A stretch of 64,000 nucleotides of DNA, taken from NCBI RefSeq assembly GCF_051014685.1, contig NW_027478596.1, positions 124,001 to 188,000 of the forward strand. Reading direction: 5' to 3'. Each line of letters opens with the position of its first letter. The stretch's first letter is position 1. The position numbers and the translations under genes are program-made. This DNA comes from Ptiloglossa arizonensis (taxonomy: Eukaryota > Arthropoda > Insecta > Hymenoptera > Colletidae). Shown one piece after another: positions 1-14,129 of this stretch. A model generated the notes under the pieces. That model searched no databases. It was given only the letters and a program-made list of their open reading frames with translations, and had not been told where the DNA came from.

Positions 1-3000
1 ACTTCAAACTCGCATTTCTCGCGAAAGGATAGACGAACTCGAGAATTTCCTGTTGCATCCGAAAGTAGAAACTCGCCCGATTACAATGGTGTGCGTACTT
101 TTCCCCTAGGCCATTCCAGTTATTCGTTTCTAGCATCACAATTGCGACAAATTTGATGGTTTCTCAACCATTCAATAACTTCAAACTCCCATATCTCGCG
201 AACGGATAGACGAACTCGAGAAATTCCTGTTGCATCTGAAAGTAGAAACTAGCCCGATTACAATGTTGTGTGTACTTTATCCCTAGGCCATTCCAGTTGT
301 TGGTTTCGAGTATCAGACCTGCGAAAATTTTGATGGTTTCTCAAGCATTCCTTAACTTCACACTTACATATCTCGCGAACGGATTGACGAACTCGAGAAT
401 TTCCTATTGCATCTGAAAGCAGAAACTCGCCCGGTTACAACGGTTTGTGCATTTTTCCCCTAGGCCTTTGTAGTTATTTGTTTCGAGTATCAGAATTGCG
501 AACATTTTGATGGTTTCTCAACCATTCCTTAACGTCAAACTCGCATATCTCGCGAAAGGATTGACGAACTCGAGAAATTCCTGTTGCATCCGAAAGTAGA
601 AACTCGCCCGATTACAATTGTGTGCGTACTTTTCCCCTAGGCCATTCCAGTTATTCGTATCTAGCATCACAATTGCGACAATTTTGATGGTTTCTCAACC
701 ATTCAATAACTTCAAACTCCCATATCTCGCGAACGGATAGACGAACTCCAGAAATTCCTGTTGCATGTGAAAATGGAAACTCGCCCGATTACAAAGGTAT
801 GTGTATTTTTCCCCTAGGCCTTTGTAGTTATTGGATTCGAGTATCAGACTTGCGAAAATTTTGATGGTTTCTCAACCATTCCTTAACTTCAAACTCCAAT
901 ATCTCGCGAACGGATTGACGAACTCGAGAAATTCCTGTTGCATGTAAAAGTAGAAACTAGCCCGATTACAATGTTGTGTGTACTTTTTCCCTAGGCCATT
1001 CCAGTTGTTGGTTTCGAGTATCAGACCTGCGAAAATTTTGATGGTTTCTCAACCATTCGTTATCTTCAAACTCCCATATCTCGCGAACGGATTCACGAAC
1101 TCGAGAAATTCCTGTTGCATCTGAAAGTAGAAACTAGCCCGATTACAATGGTCTGTGTACTTTCCCCCTAGGCCATTCCAGTTATTGGTTTCGAGTATCA
1201 GACCAGCGAAAATTTTGATGGTTTCTCAACCATTCCTTAACTTCAAAGTCCCATATCTCTCGAACGGATTGACGAACTCGAGAAATTCCTGTTGCATCTG
1301 AAAGCAGAATCTCGCCCGATTACAACGGTATGTGCATTTTAGCCCTAGGCCATAGTAGTTACTGGTTTCTAGTATCAGACTTGCGAAAATTTTGATGGTT
1401 TCTCAAGCATTCCTTAACTTCAAACTCCCATATCTCGCGAACGCATTGACGAACTCGAGTAATTCCTGTTGTATATGAAAGTAGAAGCTCGCCCGATTAG
1501 AATGGTGTGTGTACTTTTCCCCTAGGCCATTCCAGTTAGTGGTTTCGAGTATCAGACCTGTGAAAATTTTGGTGGTTTCTCAACCATTCCTTAACTTCAC
1601 ACTTACATATCTCGCGAACGGATTGACGAACTCGAGAATTTCCTCTTGCATCTGAAAGCAGAAACACGCCCGGTTACAACGGTATGTGCATTTTCCCCCT
1701 AGGCCATTGTGGTTATTGGTTTCGAGTATCAGACCAGCGAAAATTTTGATGGTTTCTCAACCATTCCTTAACTTCAAACTCCAATATCTCGCGAACGGAT
1801 TGACGAACTCGAGAAATTCCTGTTGCATCTGAAAGTAGAAGCTCGCCCGATTAGAATGGTGTGTGTACTTTTCCCCTAGGCCGTTCCAGTTATTGGTTTC
1901 GAGTATCAGACCTGCGAAAATTATGATGGTTTCTCAACCATTCGTTATCTTCAAATTCCCATATCTCGCGAACGGATTGACGAACTCGAGAAATTCCTGT
2001 TGCATCTGAAAGCAGAAACTAGCCCGATTACAATGTTGTGTGTACTTTTTCCCTAGGCTATTCCAGTTGTTGGTTTCGAGTATCTGACCTGCGAAAATTT
2101 TGATGATTTCTCAACCATTCCTTAACTTCAAACTCCAATATCTCGCGAACGGATTGACGAACTCGAGAAATTCCTGTTGCATCTGAAAGTAGAAGCTCGC
2201 CCGATTAGAATGGTGTGTCTACTTTTCCCGTAGGCCATTCCAGTTATTGGTTTCGAGTATCAGATCTGCGAAAATTTTGATGGTTTCTCAACCATTCGTT
2301 ATCTTCAAACTCCCATATCTCGCGAACGGATTGACGAACTCGAGAAATTCCTGTTGCATATGAAAGCAGAAACTAGCCCGATTACAATGGTGTGTGTACT
2401 TTTCCCCTTGGCCATTCCAGTTATTGGTTTCGAGTATCAGACCAGCGAAAATTTTGATGGCTTCTCAACCATTCCTTAACTTCAAACTCCCATATCTTGC
2501 GAACGGATTGACGAACTCGAGAAATTCCTGTTGCATCTGAAAGTAGAAACTCGCCCGATTACAATGGTATGTGTACTTTTCCCCTAGGTCATTCGAGTTA
2601 TTGGTTTCGAGTATCAGACTTGCCAAAGTTTTGATGGTTCCTCAACCATTCCTTAACTTCACACTGACTCATCTCGCGAACGGATTGACGAACTCGAGAA
2701 TTTCCAGTTGCATCTGAAAGCAGAAACTCGCCCGTTTACAATGGTATGTGTACTTTTCCCCTAGGCCATTCCAGTTATTGGTTTCGAGTATCAGAATTGC
2801 GATAACTTTGATGGTTTCTCAACCATTCCTTAACTTCACACTTACATACCTCGCGAACGGATTGACGAACTCGAGAATTTCCTATTGCATCTGAAAGCAG
2901 AAACTCGCCCGGTTACAACGGTATGTGCATTATTGCCCTAGGCCATAGTAGTTATTGGTTTCGAGTATCAGACTTGCGAAAATTTTGATGGTTTCTCAAC

Positions 3001-4289
3001 CATTCCTTAACTTCAAACTCCCATATCTCGCGAACGGATTGACGAACTCGAGAAATTCCTGTTGCATCTGAAAGTAGAAACTCGCCCGATTACAACGGTA
3101 TGTGTATTTTTCCCCTAGCCCATCGTAGTTATTGGTTTCGAGTATCAGACTTGCGAACATTTTGATGGTTCCTCAACCATTCCTTAACTTCAAACTCGCA
3201 TATCTCGCGAAAGGATTGACGAACTCGAGAAATTCCTGTTGCATCCGAAGGTAGAAACTCGCCCGATTACAATGGTGTGCGTACTTTTCCCCTAGGCCAT
3301 TCCAGTTATTCGTTTCTAGCATCACAATTGCGACAATTTTGATGGTTTCCCAACCATTCAATAACTTCAAACTCCCATATCTCGCGAACGGATGGACGAT
3401 CTCGAGAAATTCCTGTTGCATCTGAATGTGGAAACTCGCCCGATTACAAATGTATGTGTATTTTCCCCTAGGCCTTTGTAGTTATTGGTTTCGAGTATCA
3501 GACTTGCGAAAATTTTGATGGTTTCTCAACCATTCCTTAACTTCAAACACCAATATCTCGCGAACGGGTTGACGAACTCGAGAAATTCCTGTTGCATCTG
3601 AAAGTAGAAACTAACCCGATTACAAGGTTGTGGGTACTTTTTCCCTAGGCCATTCCAGTTGTTGGTTTCGAGTATCTGACCTGCGAAAATTTTGATGGTT
3701 TCTCAACCATTCCTTAACTTCAAACTCCCATTTCTCGCGTACGGATTGACGAACTCGAGAAATTCCTGTTGCATCTGGAAGTAGAAACTCGCCCGATTAC
3801 AACGGTATGTGTATTTTTCCCCTAGGCCTTTGTAGTTATTGGTTTCGAGCATCAGACTTGCGAAAATTTTGATGGTTTCTCAACCATTCCTTAACTTCAA
3901 ACTCCCATTTCTCGCGTACGGATTGACGAACTCGAGAAATTCCTGTTGCATCTGAAAGCAGAAACTCGCCCGATAACAACGGTATGTGCATTTTTGCCCT
4001 AGGCCATAGTAGTCACTGGTTTCGGGTATCAGACTTGCGAAAATTGTGATGGTTTCTCAACCATTCCTTAACTCCACACTTACATATCTCGCGAACGGAT
4101 TGACGAACTCCAGAATTTCCTATTCCATCAGAAAGCAGAAACTCGCCCGGTTACAACGGTATGTGCATTTTTGCCCTAGGCCATAGTAGTTATTGGTTTC
4201 GAGTATCAGACTTGCGAAAATTTTGATGGTTTCTCAACCATTCCTTAACTTCAAACTCCCATTCCTCGCGAACGGATTGACGAACTCGA

Positions 4290-5230
4290 GAAATTCCTGT
4301 TGCATCTGAAAGTAGAAACTCGCCCGAATACAATGGTGTGTGTGCTTTTCTCATAGGCCATTCCAGTTATTGGTTTCGAGTATCAGACCAGTGAAAATTT
4401 TGATGGTTTCTCAACCATTCCTTAACTTCAAACTCCCACATCTCGCGAACGGATTGACCAACTCGAGAAATTCCTGTTGCATCTGAAAGTAGAAACTCGC
4501 CAGAATACAATGGTGTGTGTACTTTTCCCCTAGGCCATTCCAGTTATTGGTTTCGAGTATCAGACCAGCGAAAAATTTTGATGGTTTCTCAACCATTCCT
4601 TAACTTCAAACTCCCATATCTCGCGAACGGATTGACGAACTCGAGAAATTCCTGTTGTATCTGAAAGTAGAAACTCGCCCGATTACAATGGTGTGTGTAC
4701 TTTTACCCTAGGCCACTCCAGTTATTGGTTTCGAGTATCAAGCCAGCGAAAATTTTGATGGTTTCTCAACCATTCCTTAACTTCAAACTCCCATATCTCG
4801 CGAACGGATCGACGAACTCGATATATTCCTGTTGTATCTGAAAGTAGAAACTCGCCCGATTACAATGGTGTGTGTACTTTTACCCTAGGCCATTCCAGTT
4901 ATTGGTTTCGAGTATCAAGCCAGCGAAAATTTTGATGGTTTCTCAACCATTCCTTAACTTCAAACTCCCATATCTCGCGAACGGATCGACAAACTCGAGA
5001 AATTCCTGTTGCATGTGAAAGTAGAATGTCGCCCGATGATAACGGTATGTGTACTTTTCCCCTAGGCCTTTGTAGTTATTGGTTTCGAGTATCAGACTTG
5101 CAAAAATTTCGATGATTTCTCAACCATTCCTTAAATTCAAACTCCCATTTCTCGCGAACGGATTGACGCACTCGAGAAATTCCTGTTGCATCTGAAAGCA
5201 GAAACTCGCCTGAATACAATGGTGTGTGTA
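4290..5230 (+). repeat. Duplicated block a, copy 1
   Basis: About 5 monomers, matched by 10,130-11,069 at an offset of 5,839-5,840 bp (33 monomers minus 1 or 2 bp). Shared rarities include ctcataggcc, accaactcgag with cgccagaatac, cccgatgataacgg, cttgcaaaaatttcgatgat and gacgcactcgag. This copy has one extra A (gcgaaaaatttt, about 4,568-4,579), which explains the one-base change in offset. Confidence 0.85.
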
Positions 5231-8200
5231 CTTTTCCCCTAGGCCATTCCAGTTATTGGTTTCGAGTATCAGACTTGCGATAATTTTGATGGTTCCTCAA
5301 CCATTCCTTAACTTCACACTTACATATCTCGCGAACGGATTGACGAACTCGAGAATTTCCTATAGCATCTGAAAGCAGAAACTCGCCCGGTTACAACGGT
5401 ATGTGCATTTTTGCCCTAGGCCATAGTAGTTGTTGGTTTCGAGTAACAGACTTGTGAAATTTTGATGGTTTCTCAAACATTCCTTAACTTCAAACACCCA
5501 TTTCTCGCGAACGGATTGACGAACTCGAGAAATTCCACTTGCATCTGAGAGCAGAAACTCGCCCGATTACAATGGTATGTGTACTTTTCCCCTAGGCCAT
5601 TCCAGTTATTGGTTTCGAGTATCAGACTTGCGATAACCATGATGGTTTCTCAACCATTCCTTAACTTCACACTTACATAACTCGCGAAAGGATTGACGAA
5701 CTCGAGAAATTTCTGTTGCATCTGAAAGTAGAAACTCGCCCGATTACAACGGTATGTGTATTTTTCCCCTAGGCCATTGTAGTTATTGGTTTCGAGTATC
5801 AGACTTGCGAAAATTTTGATGGTTTCTCTACCATTCCTTAACTTCAAACTCCCATTTCTCGCGTACGGATTGACGAACTCGAGAAATTCCTGTTGCATCT
5901 GAAAGTAGAAACTAGCCCGATTACAATGGTGTGTGTACTTTTACCCTAGGCCATTCCAGTTATTGGTTTCGAGTATCAAGCCAGCGAAAATTTTGATGGT
6001 TTCTCAACCATTCCTTAACTTCAAACTCCCATATCTCGCGAACGGATCGACGAACTCGAGATATTCCTGTTGTATCTGAAAGTAGAAACTCGCCCGATTA
6101 CAATGGTGTGTGTACTTTTACCCTAGGCCAATCCAGTTATTGGTTTCGAGTATCAAGCCAGCGAAAATTTTGATGGTTTCTCAACCATTCCTTAACTTCA
6201 AACTCCCATATCTCGCGAACGGATCGACGAACTCGAGAAATTCCTGTTGCATGTAAAAGTAGAATGTCGCCCGATTACAACGGTATGCGTACTTTTCCCC
6301 TAGGCCTTTGTAGTTATTGGTTTCGAGTATCAGACTTGCGAAAATTTTGATGACTTCTCAACCATTCCTTAACATCAAACTCCCATTTCTCGCGAACGGA
6401 TTGACGAACTCGAGAAATTCCTGTTGCATCTGAAAGTAGAAACTCCCCCGATTACAACGGTATGTGTACTTTTCCCCTAGGCAATTCCACTTATTGGTTT
6501 CGAGTATCAGACTTGCGAAAATTTTGATGGTTTCTCAACCAATCCTTAACTTCACACTTCCATATCTCGCGAACGGATTGACGAACTCGAGAAGTTCCTA
6601 TTGCATCTGAAAGCAGAAACTCGCCCGGTTACAACGGTATGTGCATTTTTGCTCTAGGCCATAGTAGTTATTGGTTTCGAGTATCAGACTTGCGAAGATT
6701 TTGATGGTCTCTCAACCATTCCTTAACATCAAACTCTCATATCTCGCGTACGGATTGACGAACTCGAGAATTTCCTATTGCATCTGAAAGCAGAAACTCG
6801 CCCGGTTACAACGGTATGTGCATTTTTGCCCTAGGCCATAGTAGTTATTGGTTTCGAGTATCAGACTTGCGAAGATTTTGATGGTCTCTCAACCATTCCT
6901 TAACTTCAAACTCCCATATCTCCCGAACGGATTGACGAACTCGAGAAATTCCTGTTGCATCTGAAAGTAGAAACTCGCCCGAATACATTGGTGTGTGTGC
7001 TTTTCTCATAGGCCATTCCAGTTATTGGTTTCGAGTATCAGACCAGTGAAAATTTTGATGGTTTCTCAACCATTCCTTAACTTCAAACTCCCACATCTCG
7101 CGAACGGATTAACCAACTCGAGAAATTCCTGTTGCATCTGAAAGTAGAAACTCGCCAGAATACAGTGGTGTGTGTACTTTTCCCCTAGGCCATTCCAGTT
7201 ATTGGTTTCGAGTAACAGACCAGCGAAAATTTTGATGGTTTCTCAACCATTCCTTAACTTCAAACTCCCATATCTCGCGAACGGATAGACGCACTCGAGA
7301 AATTCCTGTTGCATCTGAAAGCAGAAACTCGCCTGAATACAATGGTGTGTGTACTTTTCCCCTAGGCCATTCCAGTTATTGGTTTCGAGTATCAGATTTG
7401 CGATAATTTTGATGGTTCCACATCCATTCCTTAACTTCACACTTACATATCTCGCGAACGGATTGACGAACTCGAGAATTTCCTACAGCATCTGAAAGCA
7501 GAAACTCGCCCGGTTACAACGGTATGTGCATTTTTGCCCTAGGCCATGGTAGTTATTGGTTTCAAGTAACAGACTTGCGAAAATTTTGATGGATTCTCAA
7601 CCATTCCTTAACTTCAAACTCCCATTTCTCGCGAACGGATTGTCGAACTCGAGAAATTCTTGTTGCATCTGAAAGTAGAAACTCGCCCGATTACAATGGT
7701 ATGTGTACTTTTCCCGTAGGCCATTCCAGTCATTGGTTTCGAGTATCAGACTTGCGATAATTTTGATGGTTCCTCAACCATTCCTTAACTTCACACTTAC
7801 ATATCTCGAAAACGGATTGACGAACTCGAGAATTTCCTATAGCATCTGAAAGCAGAAACTCGCCCGGTTACAACGGTATGTGCATTTTTGCCCTAGGCCA
7901 TAGTAGTTATTGGTTTCGAGTAACAGACTTGTGAAATTTTGATGGTTTCTCAACCATTCCTTAACTTCAAACACCCATTTCTCGCGAACGGATTTACGAA
8001 CTCGAGAAATTCCAGTTGCATCTGAAAGTAGAAACTAGCCCGATTACAATGGTGTGTGTACTTTTATCCTAGGCCATTCCAGTTATTGGTTTCGAGTATC
8101 AAGCCAGCGAAAATTTTGATGGTTTCTCTACCATTCCTTAACTTCAAACTCCCATATCTCGCGAACGGATCGACGAACTCGAGATATTCCTGTTGTATCT

Positions 8201-9525
8201 GAAAGTAGAAAATCGCCCGATTACAATGGTGTGTGTACTTTTACCCTAGGCCAATCCAGTTATTGGTTTCGAGTATCAAGCCAGCGAAAATTTTGATGGT
8301 TTCTCAACCATTCCTTAACTTCAAACTCCAATATCTCGCGAACGGATCGACGAACTCGAGAAATTCCTGTTGCATGTAAAAGTAGAATGTCGCCCGATTA
8401 CAACGGTATGCGTACTTTTCCCCTAGGCCTTTATAGTTATTGGTTTCGAGTATCAGACTTGCGAAAATTTTGATGATTTCTCAACCATTCCTTAACATCA
8501 AACTCCCATTTCTCGCGAACGGATTGACGAACTCGAGAAATTCCTGTTGCATCTGAAAGTAGAAACTCGCCCGATTACAACGGTATGTGTATTTTTCCCC
8601 TAGGCCATTGTAGTTATTGGTTTCGAGTATCAGACTTGCGAAAATTTTGATGGTTTCTCTACCATTCCTTAACTTCACACTTCCATATCTCGCGAACGGA
8701 TTGACGAACTCGAGAAATTCCTGTTGCATCTGAAAGTAGAAACTCGCCCGATTACAATGGTATGTGTACTTTTCCCGTAGGCCATTCCAGTTATTGGTTT
8801 CGAGTATCAGACTTGCGTTAATTTTGATGGTTTCTCAACCATTCCTTAACTTTACACTTACATATCTCGCGTACGGATTGACGAACTCGAGAATTTCCTA
8901 TTGCATCTGAAAGCAGAAACTCGCCCGGTTACAACGGTATGTGCATTATTGCCCTAGGCCATAGTAGTTATCGGTTTCGAGTATCAGACTTGCGAAAATT
9001 TTGATGGTATCTCAACCATTCCTTAACTTCAAACTCCCATATCTCGCGAACGGATTGACGAACTCGAGAAATTCCTGTTGCATCTGAAAGTAGAAACTCG
9101 CCCGGTTACAACGGTATGTACATTTTTGCCCTAGGCCATAGTAGTTATCGGTTTCGAGTATCAGACTTGCGAAGATTTTGATGGTCTCTCAACCATTCCT
9201 TAAATTCAAACTCCCATTTCTCGCAAACGGATTTACGAACTCGAGAAATTCCTGTTGCATCTGAAAGTAGAAACTCGCCCGATTACAAAGGTGTGTGTAC
9301 TTTTACCCTGGGCCATTCCAGTTATTGGTTTCGAGTATCAGACCAGCGAAAATTTTGATGGTTTCTCAACCATTCCTTAACTTCAAACTCCCATATCTCG
9401 CGAACGGATTGACGAACTCGAGAAATTCCTGTTGCATCTGAAAGTAGAAACTCGCCCGAATACAATGGTGTGTGTACTTTTCCCCTAGGCCATTCCAGTT
9501 ATTGGTTTCGAGTATCAGACCAGCG

Positions 9526-9533
9526 AAAATTTT
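9526..9533. other. AT palindrome aaaatttt of the monomer core (example)
   Basis: The self-complementary octamer aaaatttt lies at consensus 130-137, a few bases before the dyad, and recurs in most monomers. The main variants are gataatttt, aaaattgtg and aaaattctg. In domains II to V the aaaattgtg and aaaattctg forms travel with particular subfamilies, so it is a useful subfamily marker. A role in DNA bending or nucleosome phasing is only inference. Confidence 0.75.
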
Positions 9534-9534
9534 G

Positions 9535-9550
9535 ATGGTTTCTCAACCAT
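9535..9550. other. Conserved 6-bp dyad with 4-nt loop (example copy)
   Basis: The bases atggtttctcaaccat form a perfect inverted repeat: atggtt, loop tctc, aaccat. It sits at consensus 139-154 and recurs in a large share of the roughly 361 monomers. In domains III to VI many monomers instead read caagcat in the right arm, which breaks one of the six pairs without a compensating change on the left. Short dyads have been proposed to mark centromeric satellites that lack CENP-B boxes; applying that here is inference. Confidence 0.8.
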
Positions 9551-10129
9551 TCCTTAACTTCAAACTCCCATATCTCGCGAACGGATTGACGAACTCGAGA
9601 AATTCCTGTTGTATCTGAAAGTAGAAACTCGCCCGATTACAAAGGTGTGTGTACTTTTACCCTGGGCCATTCCAGTTATTGGTTTCGAGTATCAAGGCAG
9701 CTAAAATTTTGATTGTTTCTCAACCATTCCTTAACATCAAACTCCCATTTCTCGCGAACGGATTGGCGAACTCGAGAAATTCTTGCTGCATCTGAAAGTA
9801 GAAACTCGCCCGATTACAACGGTATGTGTATTTTTCCCCTAGGCCATTGTAGTTATTGGTTTCGATTATCAGACTTGTGAAAATTTTGATTGTTTCTCAA
9901 CCATTCTTTAACTTCACACTTACATATCTCGCGTACGGATTGACGAACTCGAGAATTTCCTATTGCATCTGAAAGCAGAAACTCGCCCGGTTACAACGGT
10001 ATGTGCATTTTTGCCCTAGGCCATAGTAGTTATTGGTTTCGAGTATCAGACTTGCGAAGACTTTGATGGTCTCTCAACCATTCCTTAACTTCAAACTCCC
10101 ATATCTCCCGAACGGATTGACGAACTCGA

Positions 10130-11069
10130 GAAATTCCAGTTGCATCTGAAAGTAGAAACTCGCCCGAATACAATGGTGTGTGTACTTTTCTCATAGGCCA
10201 TTCCAGTTATTGGTTTCGAGTATCAGACCAGTGAAAATTTTGATGGTTTCTCAACCATTCCTTAACTTCAAACTCCCACATCTCGCGAACGGATTGACCA
10301 ACTCGAGAAATTCCTGTTGCATCTGAAAGTAGAAACTCGCCAGAATACAATGGTGTGTGTACTTTTCCCCTAGGCCATTCCAGTTATTGGTTTCGAGTAT
10401 CAGACCAGCGAAAATTTTGATGGTTTCTCAAACATTCCTTAACTTCAAACTCCCATATCTCGCGAACGGATTGACGAACTCGAGAAATTCCTGTTGTATC
10501 TGAAAGTAGAAACTCGCCCGATTACAATGGTGTGTGTACTTTTACCCTAGGCCACTCCAGTTATTGGTTTCGAGTATCAAGCCAGCGAAAATTTTGATGG
10601 TTTCTCAACCATTCCTTAACTTCAAACTCCCATATCTCGCGAACGGATTGACGAACTCGAGAAATTCCTGTTGTATCTGAAAGTAGAAACTCGCCCGATT
10701 ACAATGGTGTGTGTACTTTTACCCTAGGCCATTCCAGTTATTGGTTTCGAGTATCAAGCCAGCGAAAATTTTGATGCTTTCTCAACCATTCCTTAACTTC
10801 AAACTCCCATATCTCGCGAACGGATCGACGAACTCGAGAAATTCCTGTTGCATGTGAAAGTAGAATGTCGCCCGATGATAACGGTATGTGTACTTTTCCC
10901 CTAGGCCTTTGTAGTTATTGGTTTCGAGTATCAGACTTGCAAAAATTTCGATGATTTCTCAACCATTCCTTAAATTCAAACTCCCATTTCTCGCGAACGG
11001 ATTGACGCACTCGAGAAATTCCTGTTGCATCTGAAAGCAGAAACTCGCCTGAATACAATGGTATGTGTA
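10130..11069 (+). repeat. Duplicated block a, copy 2
   Basis: Partner of 4,290-5,230 and carrying the same rare variants in the same order. The two copies then separate: this one continues with tatgtgtac and gataaccatgatgg, the other with gtgtgtgtac and gataattttgatgg. Part of the block (the cccacatctcg plus accaactcgag monomer) also occurs near 7,086, 15 monomers after the first copy. Confidence 0.85.
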
Positions 11070-12850
11070 CTTTTCCCCTAGGCCATTCCAGTTATTGGTT
11101 TCGAGTATCAGACTTGCGATAACCATGATGGTTTCTCAACCATTCCTTAACTTCACACTTCCATATCTCGCGAACGGATTGACGAACTCGAGAATTTCCT
11201 ATTGCATCTGAAAGCAGAAACTCGCCCGGTTACAACGGTATTTGCATTTTTGCCCTAGGCCATAGTAGTTATTGGTTTCGAGTATCAGACTTGCGAAAAT
11301 TTTGATTGTTTCTCAACCATTCCTTAACATCAAACTCCCATTTCTCGCGAACGGATTGACGAACTCGAGAAATTCTTGCTGCATCTGAAAGTAGAAACTC
11401 GCCCGATTACAGCGGTATGTGCATTTTTCCCCTAGGCCATTGTAGTTATTGGTTTCGATTATCAGACTTGCGAAGACTTTGATGGTCTCTAAACCATTCC
11501 TTAACTTCAAACTCCCATATCTCCCGAACGGATTGACGAACTCGAGAAATTCCAGTTGCATCTGAAAGTAGAAACTCGCCCGAATACAATGGTGTGTGTA
11601 CTTTTCTCATAGGCCATTCCAGTTATTGGTTTCGAGTATCAGACCAGTGAAAATTTTGATGGTTTCTCAACCATTCCTTAACTTCACACTTACATATCTC
11701 GCGTACGGATGGACGAACTCGAGAATTTCCTATTGCATCTGAAAGCAGAAACTCGCCCGGTTACAACGGTATGTGCATTTTTGCCCTAGGCCATAGTAGT
11801 TATCGGTTTCGAGTATCAGACTTGCGAAGATTTTGATGGTCTCTCAACCATTCCTTAACTTCAAACTACCATTTCTCGCGAACGGATTGACGAACTCGAG
11901 AATTTCCTATTGCATCTGAAAGCAGAAACTCGCCCGGTTACAACGGTATGTGCATTTTTGCCCTAGGCCATAGTAGTTATTGGTTTCGAGTATCAGACTT
12001 GCGAAAATTTTGATGGTTTCTCAACCATTCCTTAACTTCAAACTCCCATTTCTCGCGAACGGATTGACGAACTCGAGAAATTCCAATTGCATCTGAAAGC
12101 AGAAACTCGCCCGGTTACAAAGGTGTGTGTACTGTTACCCTAGGCCATTCCAGTTATTGGTTTCGAGTATCAAGCCAGCGAAAATTTTGATGGTTTCTCA
12201 ACCATTCCTTAACTTCAAACTCCCATTTCTCGCGTACGGATTGACGAACTCGAGAAATTCCTGTTGCATCTGAAAGTAGAAACTCCCCCGATTACAACGG
12301 TATGTGTACTTTTCCCCTAGGCAATTCCAGTTATTGGTTTCGAGTATCAGACTTGCGAAGATTTTGATGGTCTCTCAACCATTCCTTAAATTCAAACTCC
12401 CATTTCTCGCAAACGGATTTACGAACTCGAGAAATTCCTGTTGCATCTGAAAGTAGAAACTCGCCCGAATACAATGGTGTGTGTACTTTTCTCCTAGGCC
12501 ATTCCAGTTATTGGTTTCGAGTATCAGACCAGCGAAAATTTTGGTGGTTTCTCAACCATTCCTTAACTTCAAACTCCCACATCTCGCGAACCGATTGACG
12601 AACTGGAGAAATTCCTGTTGCATCTGAAAGTAGAAACTCGCCCGAATACAATGGTGTGTGTACTTTTCCCCTAGGCCATTCCAGTTATTGGTTTCGAGTA
12701 TCAGACCAGCGAAAATTTTGATGGTTTCTCAACCATTCCTTAACTTCAAACTCCCACATCTCGCGAACGGATTGACGAACTGGAGAAATTCCTGTTGCAT
12801 CTGAAAGTAGAAACTCGCCCGAATACAATGGTGTGTGTACTTTTCCCCTA

Positions 12851-13583
12851 GGCCATTCCAGTTATTGGTTTCGAGTATCAGACCAGCGAAAATTTTGATG
12901 GTTTCTCAACCATTCCTTAACTTCAAACTCCCATATCTCGCGAACGGATTGACGAACTCGAGAAATTCCTGTTGCATCTGAAAGTAGAAACTCGCCCGAA
13001 TACAATGGTGTGTGTACTTTTCCCCTAGGCCATTCCAGTTATTGGTTTCGAGTATCAGACCAGCGAAAATTTTGATGGTTTCTCAACCATTCCTTAACTT
13101 CAAACTCCCATATCTCGCGAACGGATTGACGAACTCGAGAAATTCCTGTTGTATCTGAAAGTAGAAACTCGCCCGATTACAAAGGTGTGTGTACTTTTAC
13201 CCTGGGCCATTCCAGTTATTGGTTTCGAGTATCAAGGCAGCTAAAATTTTGATTGTTTCTCAACCATTCCTTAACATCAAACTCCCATTTCTCGCGAACG
13301 GATTGACGAACTCGAGAAATTCTTGCTGCATCTGAAAGTAGAAACTCGCCCGATTACAACGGTATGTGTATTTTTCCCCTAGGCCTTTGTAGTTATTGGT
13401 TTCGATTATCAGACTTGTGAAAATTTTGATTGTTTCTCAACCATTCCTTAACTTCACACTTACATATCTCGCGTACGGATTGACGAACTCGAGAATTTCC
13501 TATTGCATCTGAAAGCAGAAACTCGCCCGGTTACAACGGTATGTGCATTTTTGCCCTAGGCCATAGTAGTTATTGGTTTCGAG
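12851..13583 (+). repeat. Duplicated block b, copy 2
   Basis: Partner of 9,311-10,043 at 20 monomers. The end of this block is itself re-duplicated in the 3-mer tandem that follows. Confidence 0.85.
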
Positions 13584-14129
13584 TGTCAGACTTGCGAAAA
13601 TTTTGATGGTTTCTCAACCATTCCTTAACTTCAAACTCCCATATCTCGCGAACGGATTGACGAACTCGAGAAATTCCTGTTGTATCTGAAAGTAGAAACT
13701 CGCCCGATTACAAAGGTGTGTGTACTTTTACCCTGGGCCATTCCAGTTATTGGTTTCGAGTATCAAGGCAGCTATAATTTTGATTGTTTCTCAACCATTC
13801 CTTAACATCAAACTCCCATTTCTCGCGAACGGATTGACGAACTCGAGAAATTCTTGCTGCATCTGAAAGTAGAAACTCGCCCGATTACAACGGTATGTGT
13901 ATTTTTCCCCTAGGCCATTGTAGTTATTGGTTTCGATTATCAGACTTTTGAAAATTTTGATTGTTTCTCAACCATTCCTTAACTTCACACTTACATATCT
14001 CGCGTACGGATTGACGAACTCGAGAATTTCCTATTGCATCTGAAAGCAGAAACTCGCCCGGTTACAACGGTATGTGCATTTTTGCCCTAGGCCATAGTAG
14101 TTATTGGTTTCGAGTATCAGACTTGCGAA
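13068..14129 (+). repeat. Tandem 3-mer HOR, two copies of 531 bp
   Basis: Copy 1 is about 13,068-13,598 and copy 2 about 13,599-14,129, an offset of exactly 531 bp (3 monomers). The marker atcaaggcag lies at 13,231 and 13,762. Each copy has a gttgtatctg / accctgggcc monomer, then a ttcttgctgc monomer, then a cggttacaacgg monomer. Copies differ at a handful of bases (for example ctaaaattttg against ctataattttg). Confidence 0.85.

Larger units (their letters stand above)
9397..9573 (+). repeat. Representative near-consensus monomer
   Basis: A full-length 177-bp monomer, from one ctcgcg anchor to the base before the next (9,574). It serves as a reference for the family. It differs from the hand-derived consensus mainly by gaatac for gattac, and by accagcg for acttgcg near the AT-rich core. 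Both variants are common elsewhere in the window. It carries the NruI-type tcgcga, XhoI-type ctcgag and AvrII-type cctagg hexamers found in most monomers, so digestion with the matching enzymes should give a 177-bp ladder. Confidence 0.95.
9311..10043 (+). repeat. Duplicated block b, copy 1
   Basis: About 4 monomers, repeated at 12,851-13,583 with an offset of exactly 3,540 bp (20 monomers). Shared markers are accctgggcc, atcaaggcagct, ttgattgtttctc and aattcttgctgc. Only a few substitutions separate the copies, for example ggattggcg here against ggattgacg. Downstream (from about 10,043) the sequence instead matches the region from 14,114, 23 monomers away, so the flanks were assembled from different sources. 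Confidence 0.85.
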
